A program made the position numbers and the translations under genes. Below the pieces are notes generated by a model, which was given only the letters and a program-made list of their open reading frames with translations, ran no database searches and was not told the DNA's origin. A stretch of 58,342 nt of DNA from Nodosilinea sp. PGN35 (lineage in GTDB: Bacteria > Cyanobacteriota > Cyanobacteriia > Phormidesmidales > Phormidesmidaceae): NCBI RefSeq assembly GCF_029109325.1, contig NZ_JAQKQJ010000001.1, forward strand, positions 1-58,342. Reading direction: 5' to 3'. This document shows positions 6,950 through 15,997 of this stretch, in pieces. Position 1 is the stretch's first letter, and each line of letters opens with the position of its first letter.

Positions 6950-8311
6950 ATGACCTCTACGACCCTGTCCCCCCAAGGGAATTCAGTTCCTTTACCGTCG
7001 TGTTTTTTGCAGCTTAAAGAGCGAATTACCAATTTCACGGCTCAGATCGGTGTAGTTGGGCTCGGCTATGTAGGGCTGCCCTTCGCGGTTGAAAAAGCCA
7101 AGGTGGGCTTTCAAGTTATCGGCATTGAGCAAAATCCCAAGCGGGCCGATCGCGTCAACCGGGCTGACAATTACATTGCCGATGTGGATGATGCCGAGCT
7201 GAAGACGCTGGTGGAAGCGGGCAAAATACAGGCATTTACTGGCTTCGATCGCATCATTGACGCCGACGTGATAGTGATTTGCGTGCCCACACCTCTAACT
7301 AAAAACCTCACCCCCGATCTTTCCTACGTTGAAGGTGTGACTACCGCCATTGCCCACCACCTGCGACCCGGCCAGCTAATTTCCCTAGAATCCACCACCT
7401 ATCCGGGCACCACTGACGATTTAATGCGGCCAATTTTGGAGCACCACAGCGGTCTGAAGCAGGGGCGTGACTTCTTCCTCGCCCACTCGCCCGAGCGGGT
7501 AGACCCTGGCAACCAGCGCTACACCACCAAAAACACCAACAAGGTGGTGGGGGCCTCAGATCCGCTCTCGCTAGAGATTGCCACCCTGTTCTACCAGCAG
7601 ACCATCGACCACGTGGTGCCGGTGAGCAGCGCCAAGGCCGCCGAGCTGGTGAAGATTTTTGAGAACACCTTTCGGGCGGTGAACATTGCCCTGGTGAACG
7701 AGCTGGCGCTGCTGTGCGATCGCATCGACATCGACGTCTGGGAAGTGCTCGACGCCGCCAACACCAAGCCCTTTGGCATCATGCCCTTCTACCCCGGCCC
7801 CGGCGTCGGCGGCCACTGCATTCCCATCGACCCCCACTACCTGGAGTGGAAGGCCAAGGAGGTCAACTTCAGCACCCGCTTCATCGCCCTGGCGGGGGAG
7901 ATCAACCGCCGCATGCCCTCCTTTGTGCGCAGCAAGGCGTTTCGAGTGCTGAACCGGCTGGGCATTGCCCCCTCGCGATCGCAGATCTTGATCCTTGGTG
8001 TCACCTACAAAAAAGACCTGGCCGACTGGCGCGAGTCCCCCGCCCTGGCGGTGATGGAGTCGCTGCTGGGGGAAGGGGCGAACCTGCGCTACCACGACCC
8101 CTACGTGCCCGCCATCCAGGTGGGGGGCCAGCGGCTGGAGAGCGTAGACCTCACTCCCGAGGCCCTGTCCAGCGCCGACCTGGTGATCGTCACCACCAAC
8201 CACAGCGGTATCGACTTTGAGCAGGTGTTGCACCACGCCCGAGCCATCCTCGACACCCGAGGGGCCACTCGCCACCTGAGCGACCCCGACCACAAGGTGA
8301 CGCTGCTATGA
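6950..8311 (+). CDS. wbpA: UDP-N-acetylglucosamine 6-dehydrogenase (WbpA type)
   Basis: This is a nucleotide-sugar dehydrogenase of the UDP-glucose/GDP-mannose family (453 residues). It has an N-terminal Rossmann motif IGVVGLGYVGLPFA near residue 33, the catalytic cysteine Cys290 in GPGVGGHCIPIDPHY, and a C-terminal UDP-binding domain (VTYKKDLADWRESPA). The sequence is closer to WbpA/WecC-type enzymes, which oxidise UDP-GlcNAc to UDP-GlcNAcA with two NAD+, than to UDP-glucose dehydrogenases. It is the first gene of the cluster and overlaps the next gene by four bases (ATGA). The following WbpB and WbpD genes support the UDP-GlcNAcA assignment. Confidence 0.88.
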   Translation: MTSTTLSPQGNSVPLPSCFLQLKERITNFTAQIGVVGLGYVGLPFAVEKAKVGFQVIGIEQNPKRADRVNRADNYIADVDDAELKTLVEAGKIQAFTGFDRIIDADVIVICVPTPLTKNLTPDLSYVEGVTTAIAHHLRPGQLISLESTTYPGTTDDLMRPILEHHSGLKQGRDFFLAHSPERVDPGNQRYTTKNTNKVVGASDPLSLEIATLFYQQTIDHVVPVSSAKAAELVKIFENTFRAVNIALVNELALLCDRIDIDVWEVLDAANTKPFGIMPFYPGPGVGGHCIPIDPHYLEWKAKEVNFSTRFIALAGEINRRMPSFVRSKAFRVLNRLGIAPSRSQILILGVTYKKDLADWRESPALAVMESLLGEGANLRYHDPYVPAIQVGGQRLESVDLTPEALSSADLVIVTTNHSGIDFEQVLHHARAILDTRGATRHLSDPDHKVTLL

Positions 8312-9270
8312 CCCCAGCCCTACCGATGAGCGACGTGATTGTAGTCGGCAGCGGCCACTGGGGCCAAAACCTGGTGCGCAATTTTGAAGAGCTGGGCCAC
8401 CTGGCCGGGGTGGTAGAGGTAGACCCGACCCTGCGCCAGCGCCTGCACACCAACCACCCCAAGGCCACGGTCTACGACAGCTTTGACGCCGCCCTGGCCA
8501 GTACTGCCTCTGCCCTGGTGCTGGCTACCCCCGCCCCCACCCACTTCGAGCTGGCCCTGGCCGCCCTGAAGGCGGGCAAGGACGTGTTTGTGGAAAAGCC
8601 CATGACCCTGCGGGCCAGCGAGGCGCGCCAGCTGGCGGAGTATGCCGACGCCCACGATCGCATCTTGATGGTGGGCCACCTGCTGCTGTACCAGCCCGCC
8701 ATCGCCTGGATGCGCCACTACCTGCGATCGCAGCAGGCGGGGCCGGTGCGCCACGTGGCCACCCAGCGGCTGAACCTGGGCAAGGTACGCACCACCGAAA
8801 ATGTCTGGTGGTCTCTGGCCCCCCACGACCTCTCCATCGTCCTGGATTTGCTGGGCAACCCGGTTCTGGCCTCGGTGCAGGCCACAGGTCACGCCCGATT
8901 GCAGCCGGGCATCGCCGACGAGGTACAGGTAGATCTCACCTTCACCAGCGGCCAGACGGCGCACCTGCACTGTTCCTGGCAGTGGCCGCTGAAGCAGCGG
9001 AGCACGGTGGTCGTGGGCGATCGCCAGATGCTGGTCTACGACGAAATTGCCCAGACGGTGACGGTGCACCACAAGCACATCGACGCCGATCTGGCCGCCG
9101 TAGACCAGGGCACCCAGACCATCGACATTGCCCACGACCAGCCCCTGCGGCTGGAGTGTGAGCACTTTTTGGCCTGCGTGGCCAACCGCCAGCGCCCGCT
9201 GTCGGACGGGTGGAACGGGGTGGCGGTGGTAGACATTCTCGAACGGGTGGAGGCGGCGATCCATGGCTGA
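8308..9270 (+). CDS. wbpB: Gfo/Idh/MocA oxidoreductase, WbpB type
   Basis: This 320-residue protein has an N-terminal NAD-binding fold ([19 protein letters not shown]) and the family EKP motif ([15 protein letters not shown] near residue 95), followed by the alpha/beta substrate domain. In the Wbp pathway, WbpB oxidises C3 of UDP-GlcNAcA, giving the 3-keto sugar for transamination. Context decides this call: it lies between wbpA (4-base overlap) and wbpD (8-base overlap). The coupled starts imply matched expression. The alternative is another sugar dehydrogenase of the same broad family. Confidence 0.83.
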   Translation: MTPALPMSDVIVVGSGHWGQNLVRNFEELGHLAGVVEVDPTLRQRLHTNHPKATVYDSFDAALASTASALVLATPAPTHFELALAALKAGKDVFVEKPMTLRASEARQLAEYADAHDRILMVGHLLLYQPAIAWMRHYLRSQQAGPVRHVATQRLNLGKVRTTENVWWSLAPHDLSIVLDLLGNPVLASVQATGHARLQPGIADEVQVDLTFTSGQTAHLHCSWQWPLKQRSTVVVGDRQMLVYDEIAQTVTVHHKHIDADLAAVDQGTQTIDIAHDQPLRLECEHFLACVANRQRPLSDGWNGVAVVDILERVEAAIHG

Positions 9271-9850
9271 GGCGGCTGAGGTTTTTGTCCACCCCACGGC
9301 GATCGTCGATGCCGGAGCCACCCTGGGCGCGGGCACCAAGATCTGGCACTTTAGCCACGTCATGGCCGGGGCCACCCTGGGCCAAAACTGCTCCCTGGGG
9401 CAAAATGTCTACGTGGCCAACCGGGTCACCATCGGCGACGGCTGCAAGATTCAGAACAATGTCTCCCTCTACGAGGGGGTGATTTTGGAGGACTACGTGT
9501 TCTGCGGCCCCAGTATGGTGTTTACCAATGTGAAGACGCCCCGCTGCGAGTTTCCGCGCAACACCGCCGCCGACTACCTGACCACGCGGGTGAAGCGGGG
9601 GGCCAGCATCGGGGCAAATGCCACGATTGTCTGCGGGGTGACGCTGCACGAGTGCGCTTTTGTGGCGGCGGGGGCGGTGGTGACAAAAGATGTACCCGCC
9701 TACGCCATGGTGGCGGGGGTGCCCGCCAAACTCATCGGCTGGATGAGCGCCTACGGCGATGTGCTGGAGTTCGACGCCGAGGGTTTTGCCGTAGACTCCA
9801 CCGGCATAAAATACCAGCGAATTGATGCAAAAACGGTGAAAATGAGCTGA
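9263..9850 (+). CDS. wbpD: WbpD-type UDP-amino-sugar N-acetyltransferase
   Basis: The protein (195 residues) is a left-handed beta-helix acetyltransferase. Hexapeptide repeats run from about residue 12 to 150 ([47 protein letters not shown]). WbpD acetylates the 3-amino group of UDP-GlcNAc(3NH2)A using acetyl-CoA, making the diacetylated aminouronate. The [14 protein letters not shown] segment is typical of this subfamily. It overlaps wbpB by eight bases, and the next gene starts one base after its stop. No aminotransferase lies between wbpB and wbpD; the DegT protein at 10829-11980 is the candidate for that missing step. Confidence 0.87.
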   Translation: MAEAAEVFVHPTAIVDAGATLGAGTKIWHFSHVMAGATLGQNCSLGQNVYVANRVTIGDGCKIQNNVSLYEGVILEDYVFCGPSMVFTNVKTPRCEFPRNTAADYLTTRVKRGASIGANATIVCGVTLHECAFVAAGAVVTKDVPAYAMVAGVPAKLIGWMSAYGDVLEFDAEGFAVDSTGIKYQRIDAKTVKMS

Positions 9851-9851
9851 T

Positions 9852-10829
9852 ATGGATTTGACAAATAAGAAGATTTTAGTGATTGGCGGTGCGGGATTTA
9901 TTGGCAGCCATGTGGTTGCAGAGCTACTAAAAACCCGCGTCGGCCAGGTAGTTATCTATGACAATTTTACCCGAGGGAAGCATAGCAACATAGAACCCTA
10001 TTTGAACGATGATCGCTGCCTTCTTTATCCCAATGGCGGTGACATTCGAGATATCGACGTGCTCAACGATGCCATGCAGGGGATCGATGGAGTCTGCCAT
10101 CTCGCCGCCATGTGGCTACTTCACTGCAAGGATTTTCCCCGAACTGCTTTCCATGTGAATGTTGAAGGTACCTTTAACGTCCTGGAAGCCTGTGTCAAAA
10201 ATAATGTTGAACGGCTGGTCTATTCCTCTTCAGCATCCGTGTATGGCGATGCTGTCGAGGTGCCGATGACAGAGGTACACCCATTCAACAACCGCAACTT
10301 CTATGGAGCGACTAAAATTGCCGGAGAGGCTATGTGCCGGGCGTTTTCTGACCGCTACGGATTGAGCTATGTGGGGCTGCGCTACATGAATGTGTACGGC
10401 CCTCACCAAGATCAAACGGCTGCCTACACTGGCGTGATCCCAATTATGCTGAATAAAATTGATGCCCACGAAGCACCTACTATTAATGGGGATGGCAGCC
10501 AAGCCTATGACTTTGTTTCTGTGCAGGATGTGGCTCGCTGCAATGTCTTAGCTCTTAAAGCTGAGGTCACGGATGAATTTTATAATGTAGGTACTGGGGT
10601 TCAAACGAGTATCCGCGATTTGTGTAACCTGATTTTGGAGTTGAAGCAATCCGATTTAGAGGTTACCTACCGACCCTACAGCAAAGACGATGCGAGACGC
10701 CTGGTGCAAAATCGCATTGGCTGCCCAAAGAAAGCAACGCATGATTTAGGATTCACCTATCAAGACTCCCTCCGAGAGGGATTGCAAAGCCTAATCCACT
10801 GGCGTGATACCCATAGGGGGCAATACTGA
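9852..10829 (+). CDS. NAD-dependent epimerase/dehydratase (extended SDR)
   Basis: This is an extended short-chain dehydrogenase of 325 residues, probably acting on a nucleotide sugar in the cytoplasm. The NAD-binding GGAGFIGSHV is near residue 13. The active-site Ser lies in YSSSASVYG, and the YxxxK pair is Tyr151/Lys155 (FYGATKIAGEAM). The overall pattern resembles UDP-glucose/UDP-GlcNAc 4-epimerases, so it may convert a gluco- to a galacto-configured precursor. Its stop overlaps the start of the aminotransferase gene (TGATG). Exact substrate and product cannot be read from sequence. Confidence 0.83.
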   Translation: MDLTNKKILVIGGAGFIGSHVVAELLKTRVGQVVIYDNFTRGKHSNIEPYLNDDRCLLYPNGGDIRDIDVLNDAMQGIDGVCHLAAMWLLHCKDFPRTAFHVNVEGTFNVLEACVKNNVERLVYSSSASVYGDAVEVPMTEVHPFNNRNFYGATKIAGEAMCRAFSDRYGLSYVGLRYMNVYGPHQDQTAAYTGVIPIMLNKIDAHEAPTINGDGSQAYDFVSVQDVARCNVLALKAEVTDEFYNVGTGVQTSIRDLCNLILELKQSDLEVTYRPYSKDDARRLVQNRIGCPKKATHDLGFTYQDSLREGLQSLIHWRDTHRGQY

Positions 10830-11980
10830 TGGATCAGCTCAATCGGCGGAATATTGCTATCTCGCTACCGAGCACTGGTGAAGAGGAATGGCAGGCGGTT
10901 CGAGAGCCAATAATGACGGGGTGGCTGACCCAAGGACCTAAGGTAGCTGCCTTTGAGCAGAGATTTGCTACGCGCCACCAGGTCAAACACGCCATTGCCA
11001 CTACCAGCTGCACGACTGCACTCCACCTCATTCTGATTGCACTGGGCGTTGGTCCAGGGGATGAGGTAATCGTTCCAGCCTTCACCTGGGTATCGACAGC
11101 CAATGTGGTGATGTACTGTGGAGCGACACCCATTTTTGTAGATGTTGATCGCACTACGTTCAATCTTGATGTTCATCAGGTTAAGGCTAAAATTTCCGAT
11201 CGCACCAAGGCCATTATTCCGGTGCATCTGTTTGGGCTCTGTGCCGATATTGATGCCCTCGCCGCGGTGGCCCCCAACATTCCCTTGATTGAAGATGCGG
11301 CCTGCGCTGTCGGCAGCACCTACCAGGGGCGATCGGCAGGTTCTCTGGGCCTAGCGGGAGCGTTTTCCTTCCACCCGCGCAAGTCGATCACTACGGGCGA
11401 AGGCGGCATGATTACCACCAACGATGATCGGCTGGCCGAAACCATGCGCCAGTTGCGAAACCACGGTGCCAGCATCTCCGAAGAACAGCGCCATCTTGGC
11501 CCCAAGCCCTACCTGCTGCCAGATTTCAACCTGCTGGGCTTTAACTACCGCATGACCGATTTACAGGGGGCTGTTGGGCTAGTGCAGTTGAGCAAGCTCG
11601 ATGGCTTCTTGGCGGAGCGTCGCCAGTGGGCCGAGTTTTATCACCAATCCCTGGGAGCGATCGAGTGGTTGCGTACACCAGCAGCACCCGCCGACTATGG
11701 GCCGGGTTGGCAAGCCTATGTCTGCTATGTGGATGAGAGCAAATCCCCCATGCCCCGCAATACCATGATGGAAGCTTTGCAAGAGAAGGGGATTAGCACT
11801 CGCCCTGGTACCCACGCTGTACACCTGCTGGGGGCCTACAAAGATCGCTTTGGGCTGAGGGCCGATGACTTCCCTGCGGCTCGGGACTGTGACCGATATT
11901 CGTTGGCGATTCCGTTGCACAACCAGATGACAGCGGCAGACTACGACTATGTGGTGAAAAACATTGTGAGCCTGGCCTAG
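10829..11980 (+). CDS. DegT/DnrJ/EryC1/StrS sugar aminotransferase
   Basis: This PLP-dependent aminotransferase of 383 residues belongs to the nucleotide-sugar family. The PLP-binding Lys185 is in FHPRKSITTGEGG, the conserved aspartate region is IEDAACAVGS, and the N-terminal signature is PAFTWVSTANVV. It is the only sugar aminotransferase in the cluster, so it is the best candidate for the WbpE step (3-keto to 3-amino) between WbpB and WbpD. It could instead make a 4-amino sugar with the adjacent SDR, as in perosamine-like pathways. It is translationally coupled to the SDR upstream and followed two bases later by the AsnB gene. Confidence 0.85.
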   Translation: MDQLNRRNIAISLPSTGEEEWQAVREPIMTGWLTQGPKVAAFEQRFATRHQVKHAIATTSCTTALHLILIALGVGPGDEVIVPAFTWVSTANVVMYCGATPIFVDVDRTTFNLDVHQVKAKISDRTKAIIPVHLFGLCADIDALAAVAPNIPLIEDAACAVGSTYQGRSAGSLGLAGAFSFHPRKSITTGEGGMITTNDDRLAETMRQLRNHGASISEEQRHLGPKPYLLPDFNLLGFNYRMTDLQGAVGLVQLSKLDGFLAERRQWAEFYHQSLGAIEWLRTPAAPADYGPGWQAYVCYVDESKSPMPRNTMMEALQEKGISTRPGTHAVHLLGAYKDRFGLRADDFPAARDCDRYSLAIPLHNQMTAADYDYVVKNIVSLA

Positions 11981-11982
11981 CG

Positions 11983-13890
11983 ATGTGTGGTGTAGCCGGT
12001 GTGATCAATCTCCAGGGGGAGCCTGTGCTATCGAGCCTGGTGCAGGCGATGACCGATGCGATCGCCCATCGCGGCCCCGATGGCGAAGGCCAGTGGCTGG
12101 AGGGCAATGTGGGCCTCGGCCATCGACGCTTGGCCATCATCGACCTGTCATCGGCGGGGCAACAGCCCATGATCAGCGCCGACTATCGCTACGTGCTGAG
12201 CTACAACGGCGAGGTCTACAACTTTCGGCAGCTGCGATCAGAGCTAGAGCAGGCAGGCTACTGGTTTCGTTCCCATACAGATACGGAGGTGGTGCTGTAT
12301 GCCCTGATTGAATGGGGGGAGCAGGCGTTTGATCGGTTCAATGGCATGTTTGCCCTGGCTTTGTGGGATCGCAAACAAAAAACGCTGCTGCTAGGGCGCG
12401 ATCGCTACGGCATCAAACCCATTTACTACGCCACCTTTGGAGCCACATTTCTCTTCGGGTCTGAGCAAAAAGCTATCCTGACTCACCCTGCCGCTGAACG
12501 ACAACTCGATACAGCAGCGCTGCTGGAATATTTCACCTTCCAGAATATTTTTACCGACCGCACTCTGCTCAAAAACGTCAGGCTTTTACCGGCTGGGCAC
12601 TATGGAATACTTAACCTCAATGAAGGGGTCGCCGCATCCCTGCGCCTCACCCGATATTGGGATTACCGATTTCGCGAACCCGAAGGAAAAGTAGATGCCC
12701 AGGCCTACCGCGAAGAGCTAGACCGACTGCTGCAACAGGCGGTAAACCGGCAGCTGGTTGCCGATGTGGAAATGGGTACCTACCTCTCCGGAGGGATGGA
12801 CTCGGGTACCCTGACAGCGCTGGCGGCCAGACAAATGCCCTACATCAAAACCTTTACCTGTGGGTTTGATCTGAGTTCCGCTTCGGGAATAGAGCTAGGC
12901 TTTGACGAACGGGTCAAGGCTGAGGCTATGTCAGCCCGGTTCAAAACTGAGCATTACGAAATGGTGCTGAAGGCGGGGGATATGGAGCGCTGCCTGCCCA
13001 AACTGGCTTGGCACCTAGAGGAACCCAGGGTTGGCCAGAGCTACCCCAACTACTATGTAGCGCAGTTGGCCAGTAAGTTTGTCAAGGTGGTGCTGTCAGG
13101 CAGTGGTGGGGATGAACTGTTTGGTGGCTATCCGTGGCGGTACTACAGGGCGGCGGTCAACCAAGATTTTGAGCACTACATTGACCAGTACTACCTGTAC
13201 TGGCAACGGCTGGTCAATAACTCAGAATTGAAACGGATGTTTGCGCCCGTATGGCCTGAAGTAGAACATGTGTGGACGAGGGATATTTTTCGCGATGTGT
13301 TTGCCACTCACGACAATGCCCTTGATCGCCCAGAGGATTACATCAATCATTCGCTCTATCTAGAAGCCAAGACATTTTTGCACGGGCTGTTTGTAGTAGA
13401 AGACAAGCTGAGCATGGCCCACGGGCTAGAGAGCCGGGTGCCCTTTATGGACAATGACCTGGTGGACTTTGCCATGCAGTGCCCGGTGGGACTAAAGCTT
13501 AATAACCTAGCAGAAGCGGTGCGAATCAATGAAAATGAGCCGGGGGGGAAGCGCGCTAAGTATTTCCAAAAAACCAGCGACGGCAAGCAAATCTTACGGG
13601 ATGTAATGAGCCGTTATGTGCCCCAGGAAATCACCCAGGCAGCCAAACAAGGTTTTTCTTCTCCCGACGCCAGTTGGTTTAAAGGCGAAAGCATCAATTT
13701 TGTAAAGCGTCGGTTGCTGAATAGCCACGCCTGCATCTATGAGGTACTTGACCGCCAAGCTGTCGTACCGCTGGTGGAGCAGCACCTACAGGGAGAGCTA
13801 AACCGGCGGTTGCTAATCTGGTCATTGCTAAATGTAGATACTTGGATGAAGTCGCTTCAGGAGAAAGACAGTGAACTCACCTACATCTAA
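11983..13890 (+). CDS. AsnB-type glutamine-dependent amidotransferase, copy 1
   Basis: The protein (635 residues) is a class II glutamine amidotransferase fused to an asparagine-synthetase ATP-pyrophosphatase domain. The nucleophile is Cys2 (MCGVAGVI), and the PP-loop is LSGGMDSGT near residue 269. In polysaccharide clusters such enzymes (for example WbpS in Pseudomonas O-antigens) amidate uronic acids rather than aspartate. Here the WbpA-type pathway supplies uronic acids, so uronamide formation is the favoured role. It overlaps the methyltransferase gene by 20 bases. A second, divergent AsnB-type gene lies at 20896-22797. Plain asparagine synthesis is the alternative. Confidence 0.85.
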   Translation: MCGVAGVINLQGEPVLSSLVQAMTDAIAHRGPDGEGQWLEGNVGLGHRRLAIIDLSSAGQQPMISADYRYVLSYNGEVYNFRQLRSELEQAGYWFRSHTDTEVVLYALIEWGEQAFDRFNGMFALALWDRKQKTLLLGRDRYGIKPIYYATFGATFLFGSEQKAILTHPAAERQLDTAALLEYFTFQNIFTDRTLLKNVRLLPAGHYGILNLNEGVAASLRLTRYWDYRFREPEGKVDAQAYREELDRLLQQAVNRQLVADVEMGTYLSGGMDSGTLTALAARQMPYIKTFTCGFDLSSASGIELGFDERVKAEAMSARFKTEHYEMVLKAGDMERCLPKLAWHLEEPRVGQSYPNYYVAQLASKFVKVVLSGSGGDELFGGYPWRYYRAAVNQDFEHYIDQYYLYWQRLVNNSELKRMFAPVWPEVEHVWTRDIFRDVFATHDNALDRPEDYINHSLYLEAKTFLHGLFVVEDKLSMAHGLESRVPFMDNDLVDFAMQCPVGLKLNNLAEAVRINENEPGGKRAKYFQKTSDGKQILRDVMSRYVPQEITQAAKQGFSSPDASWFKGESINFVKRRLLNSHACIYEVLDRQAVVPLVEQHLQGELNRRLLIWSLLNVDTWMKSLQEKDSELTYI

Positions 13891-14773
13891 TGCCCAGAAA
13901 CAAACAGAAGAGACATTTGAATTTAAATGGAAAAAGCGGGCGACCTATGAATCGCCCGCTGTTCAACAAGAATGGCAACGTTGGCTATTTGAAAAATATT
14001 TTGACAGCAATGTTGATGGCCTCGACGACATTCTAAATACTAATGGAGGTAGAAAGTCAATCCTGGATGCAGGCTGTGGGAGTGGTGGCAGCGCACTACT
14101 TTTATTTGGAGAACACCTAAAGAATCATGATTACTTGGGTGTTGATATTTCAGATGCCGTATCTGTTGCCAAGGAGCGTTTTGCAGAAAGAGGCATACCT
14201 GCCCTTTTTGCAAAATCCGACCTCAATAGCATTCCTTCGCAATACGGAAATTTTGATATTATTTTCTCTGAGGGAGTCCTCCACCATACAGATAGCGTGA
14301 AAAGAGCAATTTTCGAGCTTTCACAAAGACTCAAACAGGATGGTAAATTTCTCTTTTATGTGTACAGAAAAAAGGCTCCGGTTCGGGAGTACACTGATGA
14401 CCTGATTCGCGATTCCATATCTTCCCTTACGAATGAAGCTGCGTGGAAAGCACTGGAATCATTAACCAAGCTTGGAAAAACACTTGGCGATTTAAACATC
14501 GAAATTGAAATCGAGGATGATATTCCATACCTAGAGATCGAAAAAGGCAAATATAATTTACAGCGCTTGTTTTATTACAAGATTTGCAAGACATTTTATC
14601 GTCCAGACTATAGTCTGGATGAGATGAATCACATTAACTTCGACTGGTTCAGACCAAGAAACTGTTTTCGACATACGCCAGAAGAGATAACTGAGTTTTG
14701 CACTAGTTCAGGCTTGACTATCGATCGGTTGTATGTGGAAGACTCGGGGATAACTGTTATCGCAACGAAGTAA
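13871..14773 (+). CDS. Class I SAM-dependent methyltransferase
   Basis: This 300-residue protein has the SAM-binding motif I SILDAGCGSGGSAL near residue 57 and the later motifs DYLGVDISDAV and FDIIFSEGVLHHT. It starts at a GTG within the end of asnB, preceded by an AGGAG ribosome site. It probably methylates a sugar or a lipid-linked intermediate; the substrate is unknown. Base composition is clearly AT-richer than the flanking wbp genes, as it is for the next few genes, suggesting that the middle of the cluster was acquired separately. Neighbours on the 3' side are decayed or recombined genes. Confidence 0.85.
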   Translation: MNSPTSNAQKQTEETFEFKWKKRATYESPAVQQEWQRWLFEKYFDSNVDGLDDILNTNGGRKSILDAGCGSGGSALLLFGEHLKNHDYLGVDISDAVSVAKERFAERGIPALFAKSDLNSIPSQYGNFDIIFSEGVLHHTDSVKRAIFELSQRLKQDGKFLFYVYRKKAPVREYTDDLIRDSISSLTNEAAWKALESLTKLGKTLGDLNIEIEIEDDIPYLEIEKGKYNLQRLFYYKICKTFYRPDYSLDEMNHINFDWFRPRNCFRHTPEEITEFCTSSGLTIDRLYVEDSGITVIATK

Positions 14774-14774
14774 G

Positions 14775-15040
14775 ATGGATCTCTTATTTGTTGGTGCTAG
14801 CCGCTTCGGTTTGCGCTGTCTTGAACAAGCGACACAAGTACCTAGTATATGGATTAGCAGTATCGCTGGATCCGAGCGCAGGTTTGTCCTTATCCTGGTG
14901 CCTTTTACGATATGGTGCACCGCTCCTTGCCCAACAAGGGAAATTAAATTAAATCCAGGCACTGTTAACCGTCGCCGCGATGGCAGTTATGACGTACTCT
15001 GCGACAGTAGTACTATTGAACTGAGAGAGGCTATTTATGC
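14775..15040 (+). pseudogene. Remnant of a formyltransferase-family gene
   Basis: The start MDLLFVGASRFGLRCLEQ resembles the N-terminus of methionyl-tRNA/sugar formyltransferase-like proteins. After about 32 residues the reading frame leaves that pattern. A different frame reads GAFYDMVHRSLPNKG, and then NPGTVN...DGSYDVLCD returns in the original frame, resembling a C-terminal part of such enzymes. An intact protein would be well over 200 residues, so most of the middle is gone and frames are mixed. It starts one base after the methyltransferase stop, in operon position. A 92-residue frame remains open, but a functional enzyme is unlikely. Confidence 0.5.
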
Positions 15041-15627
15041 AGGAATTACCTAAAAATCTGCCCAACCCTCCCAACTATTCGGGGGGGGAAACAGAGATTA
15101 AGCGATCGCAGAGATTGCTTGAGGAACTTCAAACCATGCTGAGCACGCTGTCAGTAGCAGTACGCCAGCGGTGGCAGCGCACCCTACCTATGGCTGATTA
15201 CATAGTTGATCGCTGGCAGAAAGCCCGTGAACTGGAATTTGGAGAAGGCTCCAGCATCTACGATAGTGCCCTGGTGCTGGGTGACGTGCAGGTAGGGTGT
15301 AATACCTGGATTGGCCCATTTACTGTGCTGGATGGATCCGGCAGTTTGGTAATTGGTGACTTTTGCTCCATCAGTGCAGGTGTACAAATCTACACTCATG
15401 ACACGGTGTGCTGGGCAACCAGCGGTGGCAATTTCGAGCCAGAACGTGCTCCAGTGCATATCGGTAATCGGTGCTACATTGGCCCGAACGCCATCATCAG
15501 CAAAGGAGTCACCATTGGCGATGGTTGTGTGATTGGTGCCAACAGTTTAGTGAACAGAGATGTACCGGCGGGCATGAAAGCCTGGGGAACGCCCGCGCAA
15601 ATAATCAGCAAGGTAGTTACAGAATGA
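15037..15627 (+). CDS. Left-handed beta-helix acyltransferase
   Basis: This 196-residue protein has a helical, lysine-rich N-terminal 65 residues. Hexapeptide-repeat acyltransferase sequence follows (VLGDVQVGCNTWIGPFTVLDG, LVIGDFCSISAGVQIYTHDT, VHIGNRCYIGPNAIISKGVTIG) and ends with the typical DVPAGMKAWGTPAQ. It likely transfers an acetyl or other acyl group onto a sugar of the repeat unit. It is intact although both neighbours are decayed: a formyltransferase remnant upstream and a truncated deacetylase-like frame downstream that overlaps its stop (ATGA). The acceptor is unknown. Confidence 0.85.
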   Translation: MQELPKNLPNPPNYSGGETEIKRSQRLLEELQTMLSTLSVAVRQRWQRTLPMADYIVDRWQKARELEFGEGSSIYDSALVLGDVQVGCNTWIGPFTVLDGSGSLVIGDFCSISAGVQIYTHDTVCWATSGGNFEPERAPVHIGNRCYIGPNAIISKGVTIGDGCVIGANSLVNRDVPAGMKAWGTPAQIISKVVTE

Positions 15628-15899
15628 GCGAACGTTTTGGCACTATTTCATCCATTGATGTCGGGCTAGAACAATCGTGGCGCGATCGCTTCTTCCTCAC
15701 CCTCAATATTGACTGGGCACGTGACGATATGCTGACCAACTCCATAAAGCTTGTAACTGACGCCGCAGTTTTTGCCACCTGTTCTGTAACTCATAAAACT
15801 TCGCTGCTTGAATATGTGCAGGCTCAAACTTTGCCTGTACAAGTTGCAGAAATTGTTCAGGGATATATAAGTTTTGCTTGTGGAAGCGGCAAGCCATGA
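15624..15899 (+). pseudogene. Truncated polysaccharide-deacetylase-like gene
   Basis: The 91-residue frame begins at an ATG overlapping the acyltransferase stop. Its RDRFFLTLNIDWARDDML...FATCSVTHKTSLLE resembles the N-terminus of NodB/WbmS-like deacetylases (pattern FLTLDIDWA...ATWFVTH). After about 55 residues the similarity ends and a short unrelated tail follows. Complete enzymes are several times longer and carry the remaining catalytic motifs, so this is probably an inactive 5' fragment left by a deletion. Recognition is by remembered family pattern only. Confidence 0.45.
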
Positions 15900-15997
15900 A
15901 TTAAACAAATAGAGAGAACTGGTGTCAAGAGAAAACCATCTAGATGGCTTGGAAAAAGTCAATAACTCAAAAACCTTGCTAGATTATTGAGTATTCC

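Noticed and set aside
8320..9375. Minus-strand open frame of 351 codons opposite wbpB
   Set aside because: It lies opposite a well-supported oxidoreductase gene. Composition is biased (His/Gln/Gly/Val-rich) with no recognisable domain.
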